A DNA stretch of 64,000 nt from Sthenelais limicola. Its lineage: Eukaryota; Annelida; Polychaeta; Phyllodocida; Sigalionidae. Position numbers and translations under genes: made by a program. Below the pieces are notes generated by a model. It worked only from the letters and a program-made list of their open reading frames with translations. It did no database searches and had not been told where the DNA came from. The DNA lies in contig OW804095.1 in the NCBI GenBank assembly GCA_942159475.1, positions 148,108,808-148,172,807 on the forward strand, written 5' to 3'. Of this stretch, positions 54,891-64,000 are shown piece after piece (the first letter of the stretch is position 1; every line of letters begins with the position of its first letter).

Positions 54891-55296
54891 AAAAGAAGTG
54901 ATGAATAGGACACTAAATCATGTATAATTACCAACTGGAAGCAAATAGAAAGAATAAGGAAATTATAATGTTATGAATCTGCTCAGGCATCATATTAAGA
55001 CAGCATGCTATTTCACATTTGTTTAGATTTCTATTTTTTTTCTATATCGTATTTGACTAATTCTAACTTTTTTTAATAGAAATTACTTTACCTTGCAGTC
55101 TTGTAAAATGCTGTTTTCATTTTTGCCTATTGTCTGCGAGCTTAAAGCAATTTTATTATATGCGCATTCCACTTTAGGGATGCACTAAATGTATGCTTTT
55201 TATGTGTATGATTAAAATTTGAATTGTTTTTTCTATTAGCTTTTATATATTCAATACTTCAATATTCGTCTACACTAGGGGCATATAATAGATAGT

Positions 55297-55392
55297 GAAT
55301 GGAACTTGGTACTAGCAATTAAATATTTATTAGACTCGATTGCTGCACATCTCGTCCAATAAATATTCAATTACTAGCACCTCGTTCCATTC
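55297..55392. repeat. Long hairpin
   Basis: GAATGGAAC pairs with GTTCCATTC at the outer edge, then TACTAGCAATTAAATATTTA with the complementary TAAATATTCAATTACTAGC run. The loop is about 25 nt around GATTGCTGCACATC. Outer arms resemble those of element F (ATGGAAC/GTTCCAT), but the apex differs. Confidence 0.8.
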
Positions 55393-55449
55393 CCTCTATG
55401 TAAAGGTTAATGACCCTCCCTATGCTACATCCCCACCTCCAGGCCATAT

Positions 55450-55684
55450 GGGTTAGATTTTCAGAAAATGTACAATTCGCCTTCACCAATCCTCTAAAAT
55501 AAACCAAATTTAAGACAAAAATGAGCTTCAAAATGCAGTTTAACATAACAGAACTGATACTTTAGACCAATGCGATCCCAAATATACTCAGATATACCCG
55601 GTATTCATCATTTTTCAGCCAAATTTAGCAGAATTTCCTAAATGTGTAGAGCTGCCAATTGTACATTTTCTGAAAATCTGACCC
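55450..55684 (-). mobile_element. MITE family A, 235 bp
   Basis: Flanks ATAT/ACAT, one mismatch. Left end GGGTTAG. Confidence 0.9.
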
Positions 55685-55980
55685 ACATACCTCAACACTG
55701 ACCATGGAGAAGGCAGTGAAATGTCCATAGGGGCTCGCATTCCTCCTTCCTTCCTTTGATAGAGGTCGTCTCCTGGGACACGGCTGGAGCAGGAGGAGGA
55801 CAGATGGACGGCCTCCCGGGACTGGTTCCACTCACTCCTGACACTTATCCATATTAAGATTTCTCCAGGTCTCTGTCTCTCCTTGTGTCTCCCAGTGGAC
55901 CCCTGTAGTAGTAGTAGTATCTCCATCCCCTGCGCTGTACTAGTTGCTGCACTTTCCTTCTAACTGGAGAGTTAAAACCA
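55685..55980. other. GC-richer unassigned sequence
   Basis: Open on the minus strand for 68-103 codons with no recognisable domain. Part of that frame runs into the family A copy. Not called. Confidence 0.35.
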
Positions 55981-55981
55981 G

Positions 55982-57379
55982 TAGAATTAGCCCTATAACA
56001 CATGTAGAATTAGCCCTATAACACATGTAGAATTAGCCCTATAACACATGTAGAATTAGCCCTATAACACATGTAGAATTAGCCCTATAACACATGTAGA
56101 ATTAGCCCTATAACACATGTAGAATTAGCCCTACAACACATGTAGAATTAGCCCTATAACACAATATTAGCCCTATAACACATGTAGAATTAGCCCTATA
56201 ACACATGTAGAATTAGCCCTATAACACATGTAGAATTAGCCCTATAACACAATATTAGCCCTATAACACATGTAGAATTAGCCCTATAACACAATATTAG
56301 CCCTATAACACATGTAGAATTAGCCCTATAACACATGTAGAATTAGCCCTACAACACATGTAGAATTAGCCCTATAACACAATATTAGCCCTATAACACA
56401 TGTAGAATTAGCCCTATAACACATGTAGAATTAGCCCTATAACACATGTAGAATTAGCCCTATAACACAATATTAGCCCTATAACACATGTAGAATTAGC
56501 CCTATAACACAATATTAGCCCTATAACACATATAGAATTAGCCCTATAACACATGTAGAATTAGCCCTATAACACAATATTAGCCCTATAACACATGTAG
56601 AATTAGCCCTATAACACAATATTAGCCCTATAACACATATAGAATTAGCCCTATAACACATGTAGAATTAGCCCTATAACACATGTAGAATTAGCCCTAT
56701 AACACATGTCGAATTAGTTAGCCCTATAACACATGTCGAATTAGTTAGCCCTATAACACATGTAGAATTAGCCCTATAACGCATGTCGAATTAGTTAGCC
56801 CTATAACACATGTAGAATTAGCCCTATAACGCATGTAGAATTAGCCCTATAACACATGTAGAATTAGCCCTATAACGCATGTAGAATTAGCCCTATAACG
56901 CATGTAGAATTAGCCCTATAACACATGTAGAATTAGCTCTATAACACATGTATGTAGAACTAGCCCTATAACACATGTAGAATTAGCCCTATAACACATG
57001 TCGAATTAGTTAGCCCTATAACACATGTAGAATTAGCCCTATAACACATGTCGAATTAGTTAGCCCTATAACACATGTCGAATTAGTTAGCCCTATAACA
57101 CATGTCGAATTAGTTAGCCCTATAACACATGTAGAATTAGCCCTATAACACATGTAGAATTAGCCCTATAACACATGTAGAATTAGCCCTATAACACATG
57201 TCGAATTAGTTAGCCCTATAACACATGTAGAATTAGCCCTATAACACATGTCGAATTAGTTAGCCCTATAACACATGTCGAATTAGTTAGCCCTATAACA
57301 CATGTCGAATTAGTTAGCCCTATAACACATGTAGAATTAGCCCTATAACACATGTAGAATTAGCCTACAAAACATGTGG
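55982..57379. repeat. 23-bp minisatellite with 19- and 27-bp variants, ~60 units
   Basis: Base unit TAGAATTAGCCCTATAACAC plus ATG (23 bp). A 19-bp form AATATTAGCCCTATAACAC is interspersed in the first half (to about 56640). A 27-bp form starting TCGAATTAGTTAGCCC is interspersed in the second half (about 56708-57330). The split suggests two local amplification episodes. Confidence 0.95.
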
Positions 57380-58245
57380 TTCTTGACACCTTTATAGATA
57401 GCCTACAAAATAAGCCTACAAAAACTTTAAAGTTTACCTACAAAACCTGAGTAGTTACAGTAATATGTACTATTTACAACACTTTCCTTCTAACGTGAGA
57501 ATGAAAACCAGTAGAATTAGCCCAATAAACCATGTAGAATTGGCCTACAAAGCATGTACTATTATTCGGCAGAACATTTATAGTTAGCCTACAAAATATG
57601 TTCTGTAAGTATACAAAAACTTTAAAGTTAACCTATAAAACCTGTTGTTCTATTAGTCGATACAATCTTTTTTCGCCTATACAAGCCTTTGGTAACTTGT
57701 GGTATTATGCAGGGACTCCACTATGGGAAAAACGGCTGCGACGAATTTTTTGCGACGAAATATCTAATCAAGTTAGATATTTTGCAATTGTTGGCAACAA
57801 ATAAATGAGTTGCCAACAACCTATTTTACCCCTCTTCCACTTGTGATATGTGTGCGCCGATTTTGCGCCGATTTTTAGTCATGTTGGCGACGAATTTTGT
57901 CTGTTGGCGCCGTTTTTTACCTATAGTGGAGTCGCCCTATTAGACTACAATAACTTTACAATTAGGATACAAATTGCTGTCAAAGCAAGGAAAATGGCAA
58001 TTTACATTGGAGGACTGATGTATATTCCACAATGAACATAAAATGTTTTTGCTAGTTTCACACAAGCTTTTAGATCTCCCACTCCGATAATTCTTGTGAA
58101 TTCAAAGCAAATCACATATTGGGCTATGAAAACCAGTGAAAATGAACCCAACCAACCTGTGATATTAGCCTACAAAACCTGAAATAATCACCTGACAAAA
58201 GCTATTCAGCTGTAAATCATCTTACAGCAATAATTTTATATGCAA
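57380..58245. repeat. Degenerate outskirts of the 23-bp array
   Basis: Loose units such as TAGAATTAGCCCAATAAACC, TAGAATTGGCCTACAAAGC and TTAGCCTACAAAACCTG continue the array in decayed form on both sides of the family E element at 57708. Confidence 0.55.
57708..57939. mobile_element. MITE family E, copy 2, TSD TTA
   Basis: 232 bp. TGCAGGGACTCCACTAT and GTGGAGTCGCCCTA ends. TTA at 57705-57707 and 57940-57942. Very similar to the copy at 14676 across both ends, with a diverged stretch near 57840-57870. Confidence 0.88.
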
Positions 58246-58276
58246 TTAACACTATACTACTCCAGGAGTTAGTGGA

Positions 58277-61200
58277 AGGCTGAACTAAACGGCCTGGTAA
58301 TACAGCAATATATAGTAGTAGACTATAATAGTATGCTATATAGGAGCTGAACTAAACAGCCTGGTAATACAGCAATATATAGTAGTAGACTATAATAGTA
58401 TGCTATATAGGAGCTGAACTAAACAGCCTGGTAATACAGCAATATATAGTAGTAGACTATAATAGTATGCTATATAGGAGCTGAACTAAACAGCCTGGTA
58501 ATACAGCAATATATAGTAGTAGACTATAATAGTATGCTATATAGGAGCTGAACTAAACAGCCTGGTAATACAGCAATATATAGTAGTAGACTATAATAGT
58601 ATGCTATATAGGAGCTGAACTAAACAGCCTGGTAATACAGCAATATATAGTAGTAGACTATAATAGTATGCTATATAGGAGCTGAACTAAACAGCCTGGT
58701 AATACAGCAATATATAGTAGTAGACTATAATAGTATGCTATATAGGAGCTGAACTAAACGGCCTGGTAATACAGCAATATATAGTAGTAGACTATAATAG
58801 TATGCTATATAGGAGCTGAACTAAACAGCCTGGTAATACAGCAATATATAGTAGTAGACTATAATAGTATGCTATATAGGAGCTGAACTAAACAGCCTGG
58901 TAATACAGCAATATATAGTAGTAGACTATAATAGTATGCTATATAGGAGCTGAACTAAACGGCCTGGTAATACAGCAATATATAGTAGTAGACTATAATA
59001 GTATGCTATATAGGAGCTGAACTAAACAGCCTGGTAATACAGCAATATATAGTAGTAGACTATAATAGTATGCTATATAGGAGCTGAACTAAACAGCCTG
59101 GTAATACAGCAATATATAGTAGTAGACTATAATAGTATGCTATATAGGAGCTGAACTAAACAGCCTGGTAATACAGCAATATATAGTAGTAGACTATAAT
59201 AGTATGCTATATAGGAGCTGAACTAAACAGCCTGGTAATACAGCAATATATAGTAGTAGACTATAATAGTATGCTATATAGGAGCTGAACTAAACAGCCT
59301 GGTAATACAACAATATATAGTAGTAGACTATAATAGTATGCTATATAGGAGCTGAACTAAACAGCCTGGTAATACAGCAATATATAGTAGTAGACTATAA
59401 TAGTATGCTATATAGGAGCTGAACTAAACAGCCTGGTAATACAGCAATATATAGTAGTAGACTATAATAGTATGCTATATAGGAGCTGAACTAAACAGCC
59501 TGGTAATACAGCAATATATAGTAGTAGACTATAATAGTATGCTATATAGGAGCTGAACTAAACAGCCTGGTAATACAGCAATAGATAGTAGTAGACTATA
59601 ATAGTATGCTATATAGGAGCTGAACTAAACAGCCTGGTAATACAGCAATATATAGTAGTAGACTATAATAGTATGCTATATAGGAGCTGAACTAAACAGC
59701 CTGGTAATACAGCAATATATAGTAGTAGACTATAATAGTATGCTATATAGGAGCTGAACTAAACAGCCTGGTAATACAGCAATATATAGTAGTAGACTAT
59801 AATAGTATGCTATATAGGAGCTGAACTAAACAGCCTGGTAATACAGCAATATATAGTAGTAGACTATAATAGCATGCTATATAGGAGCTGAACTAAACAG
59901 CCTGGTTATACAGCAATATATAGTAGTAGACTATAATAGTATGCTATATAGGAGCTGAACTAAACAGCCTGGTAATACAGCAATATATAGTAGTAGACTA
60001 TAATAGTATGCTATATAGGAGCTGAACTAAACGGCCTGGTAATACAGCAATATATAGTAGTAGACTATAATAGTATGCTATATAGGAGCTGAACTAAACA
60101 GCCTGGTAATACAGCAATAGATAGTAGTAGACTATAATAGTATGCTATATAGGAGCTGAACTAAACAGCCTGGTAATACAGCAATATATAGCAGTAGACT
60201 ATAATAGTATGCTATATAGGAGCTGAACTAAACAGCCTGGTAATACAGCAATATATAGTAGTAGACTATAATAGTATGCTATATAGGAGCTGAACTAAAC
60301 AGCCTGGTAATACAGCAATATATAGTAGTAGACTATAATAGTATGCTATATAGGAGCTGAACTAAACAGCCTGGTAATACAGCAATATATAGTAGTAGAC
60401 TATAATAGTATGCTATATAGGAGCTGAACTAAACAGCCTGGTAATACAGCAATATATAGTAGTAGACTATAATAGTATGCTATATAGGAGCTGAACTAAA
60501 CAGCCTGGTAATACAGCAATATATAGTAGTAGACTATAATAGTATGCTATATAGGAGCTGAACTAAACAGTCTGGTAATACAGCAATATATAGTAGTAGA
60601 CTATAATAGTATGCTATATAGGAGCTGAACTAAACAGCCTGGTAATACAGCAATATATAGTAGTAGACTATAATAGTATGCTATATAGGAGCTGAACTAA
60701 ACAGCCTGGTAATACAGCAATAGATAGTAGTAGACTATAATAGTATGCTATATAGGAGCTGAACTAGACAGCCTGGTAATACAGCAATATATAGTAGTAG
60801 ACTATAATAGTATGCTATATAGGAGCTGAACTAAACAGCCTGGTAATACAGCAATATATAGTAGTAGACTATAATAGTATGCTATATAGGAGCTGAACTA
60901 AACGGCCTGGTAATACAGCAATATATAGTAGTAGACTATAATAGTATGCTATATAGGAGCTGAACTAAACAGCCTGGTAATACAGCAATATATAGTAGTA
61001 GACTATAATAGTATGCTATATAGGAGCTGAACTAAACGGCCTGGTAATACAGCAATATATAGTAGTAGACTATAATAGTATGCTATATAGGAGCTGAACT
61101 AAACAGCCTGGTAATACAGCAATATATAGTAGTAGACTATAATAGTATGCTATATAGGAGCTGAACTAAACAGCCTGGTAATACAGCAATATATAGTAGT

Positions 61201-62119
61201 AGACTATAATAGTATGCTATATAGGAGCTGAACTAAACAGCCTGGTAATACAGCAATATATAGTAGTAGACTATAATAGTATGCTATATAGGAGCTGAAC
61301 TAAACAGCCTGGTAATACAGCAATATATAGTAGTAGACTATAATAGTATGCTATATAGGAGCTGAACTAAACAGCCTGGTAATACAGCAATATATAGTAG
61401 TAGACTATAATAGTATGCTATATAGGAGCTGAACTAAACAGCCTGGTAATACAGCAATATATAGTAGTAGACTATAATAGTATGCTATATAGGAGCTGAA
61501 CTAAACAGCCTGGTAATACAGCAATATATAGTAGTAGACTATAATAGTATGCTATATAGGAGCTGAACTAAACAGCCTGGTAATACAGCAATAGATAGTA
61601 GTAGACTATAATAGTATGCTATATAGGAGCTGAACTAAACAGCCTGGTAATACAGCAATAGATAGTAGTAGACTATAATAGTATGCTATATAGGAGCTGA
61701 ACTAAACAGCCTGGTAATACAGCAATATATAGTAGTAGACTATGATAGTATGCTATATAGGAGCTGAACTAAACAGCCTGGTAATACAGCAATATATAGT
61801 AGTAGACTATAATAGTATGCTATATAGGAGCTGAACTAAACAGCCTGGTAATACAGCAATAGATAGTAGTAGACTATAATAGTATGCTATATAGGAGCTG
61901 AACTAAACAGCCTGGTAATACAGCAATATATAGTAGTAGACTATAATAGTATGCTATATAGGAACTGAACTAAACAGCCTGGTAATACAGCAATATATAG
62001 TAGTAGACTATAATAGTATGCTATATAGGAGCTGAACTAAACAGCCTGGTAATACAGCAATATATAGTAGTAGACTATAATAGTATGCTATATAGGAGCT
62101 GAACTAAACAGCCTGGTAA
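58277..62119. repeat. 67-bp minisatellite, ~57 units, indel-free
   Basis: The unit begins GGAGCTGAACTAAACAGCC and contains the nested inversions TATATAG/CTATATA and ACTAT-A-ATAGT. Unit starts run from 58343 to 62095, a distance of 3752, exactly 56 x 67, so no net indel occurred. Variation is limited to single changes, chiefly AAACAGCC/AAACGGCC and AATATATAG/AATAGATAG. The first partial unit (58277) is joined to an older form CTCCAGGAGTTAGTGG. Confidence 0.97.
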
Positions 62120-62205
62120 AATATCATACAACAAGAGCTATACTACCCCAGGAACTAGTGGGAGGACAGTTCTCAGTCATTTAAAATTGATTTTGTTTAC
62201 CAGAG

Positions 62206-62412
62206 ATGGGGAAGTTAGGAGAAGAAGGAAAAGGAGCATTAGCAATAATCTTTATTTCAGTGTTTGCAGCAATAAGTGTCGTGGTCTGGAGGGAATGGGA
62301 CAGACACAATCCCCCCAGCAACCAGGGATTACATGTGATTACATATATTCACACTCCCCCCACACTGGCCCTCAACCCAGCGGCTTACATTGCGGTGCCA
62401 GGCCTGATTTAA
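62206..62412 (+). CDS. Hypothetical small single-pass membrane protein
   Basis: A 68-codon frame right after the 67-bp array. It begins MGKLGEEGKGALAIIFISVF, with a hydrophobic run of about 18 residues at 11-28 (ALAIIFISVFAAISVVVW) followed by the charged REWDRH, so an N-out or N-in single-pass anchor is plausible. The context GAGATGG is an acceptable start, and TTTGTTTACCAG lies just upstream, so it could also be an internal exon. I recognise no family. Support is composition only; no second exon, promoter or polyadenylation site was tied to it. Confidence 0.25.
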   Translation: MGKLGEEGKGALAIIFISVFAAISVVVWREWDRHNPPSNQGLHVITYIHTPPTLALNPAAYIAVPGLI

Positions 62413-62990
62413 TCTATTCATTATTTATTTCTTACTTTCTCATAGAATTGCTGCTGCAAGGATAGAGGTGGTGGAGGGAGTGGGGGTCCTGCTCAATCCT
62501 GTTTTTGTAATAGGGGAATTGTATTTCTCCCATTTCTAATCCTGAATAGCCAATGCAACAGTTTGGTGACGCATTGTTAGTGCAACACTCCCATAGGCTT
62601 AGCATTGCAGACATAAGCATTATCTGTATTCTTTTCATCATTTTCAAGAATTTTAAGAGTTTTAAGAATTCTAATTATTCATCTATACAGCTTAACATTT
62701 CAATTACGTACAGCAAAACAGTCAAACTTCTAATGGGGCGATGCATGAAGTGAATTATATATTATATTGATTGTTTTATTTGTGAAACGAGATGAGATGA
62801 AAATTATTGTATGGAATAGGATGTTGTGATTAAAGAATTATGAGAGGGTACATGTTAGCTAGTACAGGACAGCGATTTTTTTTTAAAAAAAAAAAAAGGA
62901 TTATTGTCAAATTTGAAAGGCAACAACCAGTATTTATCAGAAATGTATAGATAAGGCGGGGTATGGTCCTGTTTGTGATCTGGGAATTAT
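62413..62990. other. Unassigned sequence
   Basis: AT-rich with a T/A homopolymer pair near 62877-62897. No supported feature. Confidence 0.4.
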
Positions 62991-62996
62991 CAATTT

Positions 62997-63227
62997 TTAT
63001 TGTACATTCCAGCACATTACCGCTCTGTGATTCTTTTGCAGAAATACTGGTTTAATAACAATGTTGACTACAATGTTGATAATATAATATCTTAATATAA
63101 CAATGAAGGATAATTGTATTGGAAAGAGCAGGCAGAATAGAGCAAAGATTCGTTTGCGTATGTTGAAAAACCGCGATCTCTTCAGGTCGATTTCTGGTCT
63201 GTCTTCATCCAAAGTCAATTGAAGCAT
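62997..63227 (-). CDS. Hypothetical small membrane protein or first exon
   Basis: A 76-codon minus-strand frame starting MLQLTLDEDRPEIDLKRSRF. A charged N-terminus (7-27, ending RKR) is followed by a hydrophobic stretch from about 28 to 60 (IFALFCLLFPIQLSFIVIL, YYIINIVVNIVI), the layout of a type II signal anchor. The ATG lies 14 nt from a cluster of promoter-like motifs (63241-63298, see separate entry), which raises it above other frames of this size. No family is recognised, no donor splice site of quality was seen, and AT-rich DNA readily encodes hydrophobic runs. Confidence 0.25.
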   Translation of the reverse strand: MLQLTLDEDRPEIDLKRSRFFNIRKRIFALFCLLFPIQLSFIVILRYYIINIVVNIVIKPVFLQKNHRAVMCWNVQ

Positions 63228-63240
63228 AATCCGGGTCTTT

Positions 63241-63298
63241 TTACGTCAGTCATGTGACACTCACGTGACGGATGAGATTGGAATGGAGGCGGAGGGGA
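63241..63298 (-). promoter_or_regulatory. Promoter-like motif cluster, minus strand
   Basis: Reading the minus strand towards the ATG at 63227: a GC-box-like CCCCTCCGCCTCC (63284-63296), CCAAT (63277-63281), an E-box CACGTG inside GTCACGTGA (63262-63267), a second E-box CACATG (63251-63256) and an ATF/CREB-like TGACGTAA (63241-63248). There is no TATA box. Five known activator sites in 58 bp is unusual for this AT-rich window. That it is a promoter is inferred. Confidence 0.35.
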
Positions 63299-63309
63299 TC
63301 AAGTTGGAT

Positions 63310-63615
63310 ACAACAGCGTCTTTCTATCCCCTTTCTTGTTCTCAGAGCTGGGTCATGAGTCAGTCCACAGAGCATATTTGTCCATTCACTTTTTGCTATA
63401 CATATGAAATAGTATGCGAGCGATTGGCAATGCTTTTGCTGCAAATCCTATTTTGGTGTTTTTTGTTTTTTGTTGTTGAAAAACATAAATTAAAATTAGT
63501 TTTCTAGCATTAAATATTCATAATCGGATTCTTGAAATTTCTTCTCGAAAGTACTCTCTTTCTGTTTGTGTATATAACATTTATAGAAGAGAATAGGTAT
63601 ACAATGAGGACCAGC
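63310..63615. other. Unassigned sequence
   Basis: A plus frame of 80 codons overlaps the promoter-like cluster and has no recognisable domain. Confidence 0.35.
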
Positions 63616-63617
63616 TG

Positions 63618-63890
63618 TAGGACTGAACTATACAGCCTGGTTTTATATGACAGAACAGAAGATGGTAGTATACTACTCCAGGATTTAGTGGTGTAACAGC
63701 TATAGGAGCTGAACTAAACATCCTGGTCGAACATCATACCACAATTAATTGTAGTATACTATGAGTGGAAGGCCAGCCAGCTATGAGCTGAACTAAACAC
63801 CCTGGTAATAAATAACACTATTATTAACAGTACTAATTAATGTACTACCCCAGGAGCTATGATATCGAACTAAAGAGTCTGGCAGCATAC
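63618..63890. repeat. Old degenerate relatives of the 67-bp unit
   Basis: Four loose units of about 75-90 bp carry GAACTAAACATCCTGG-like starts and ACTACTCCAGGATTTAGTGG or ACTACCCCAGGAGC blocks. The same blocks flank the clean array at 58245-58276 and 62135-62165. They look like the ancestral array in which one 67-bp variant later amplified. Confidence 0.7.
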
Positions 63891-64000
63891 AACTATTGTC
63901 TTCCTAATTCAGTGGCAAACCCCCAGAACAGGAGGGACAGAGGCTGTTGGTTATGTTTGGGGTTGTGTTTACACTGTCCAACGTATCAGGTTACATGCGG

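Noticed and set aside
55982..57379. CRISPR-like array
   Set aside because: Units are contiguous with no unique spacers. This is a minisatellite in eukaryotic DNA.

Overview
This is a eukaryotic, AT-rich, repeat-laden stretch. It is most likely metazoan and probably from a marine or other aquatic invertebrate. The guess rests on a DIRS-like retrotransposon, many families of miniature inverted-repeat elements (MITEs), several LINE 3' tails with short tandem ends, tRNA-headed SINE pieces and long minisatellites. I could not place it in a phylum. There is no operon, no Shine-Dalgarno logic and no confidently recognised host protein-coding exon. Most short open reading frames are chance or lie inside repeats. 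| Layout: 1-5 kb holds LINE/SINE debris, long hairpins and the first MITEs. 5-9.5 kb is mostly unique sequence with scattered repeats. 9.5-10.8 kb is a 1.3 kb CCA/CCT-type tract. 11-28 kb is a dense MITE field dominated by two families: A (235 bp, ends GGGTCAG) and B (about 400 bp, ends GTGATGTG). 29.1-32.0 kb is a DIRS-like retrotransposon on the minus strand, with a gag-like ORF, an RT/RNase H ORF and a truncated tyrosine recombinase. 33-56 kb is more MITEs, a collapsed LTR element, decayed LINE coding sequence and simple repeats. 56-62.1 kb carries a 23-bp array (1.4 kb) and a 67-bp array (3.8 kb, 56 unit steps without an indel). 62.2-63.3 kb has a small ORF on each strand, and the minus-strand one lies beside a promoter-like motif cluster. 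| The best host-gene signal is not an exon. Three plus-strand sites, at 5691/5692, 28667/28668 and 51180/51181, have a pyrimidine tract ending in AG fused directly to GTGAGT. They are 22,976 and 22,513 bp apart. Each is followed 42, 42 or 75 nt later by a second plausible 5' splice site. This is the layout of recursive splice (ratchet) sites with RS-exons, so the whole window may be part of one very long plus-strand intron. | Target-site duplications read directly from flanks separate the DNA elements. Families A and B both make 4-bp duplications of roughly ANNT form. Families D, E and probably H make TAA/TTA (3 bp, PIF/Harbinger-like). One 388-bp element makes TA (Tc1/mariner-like).
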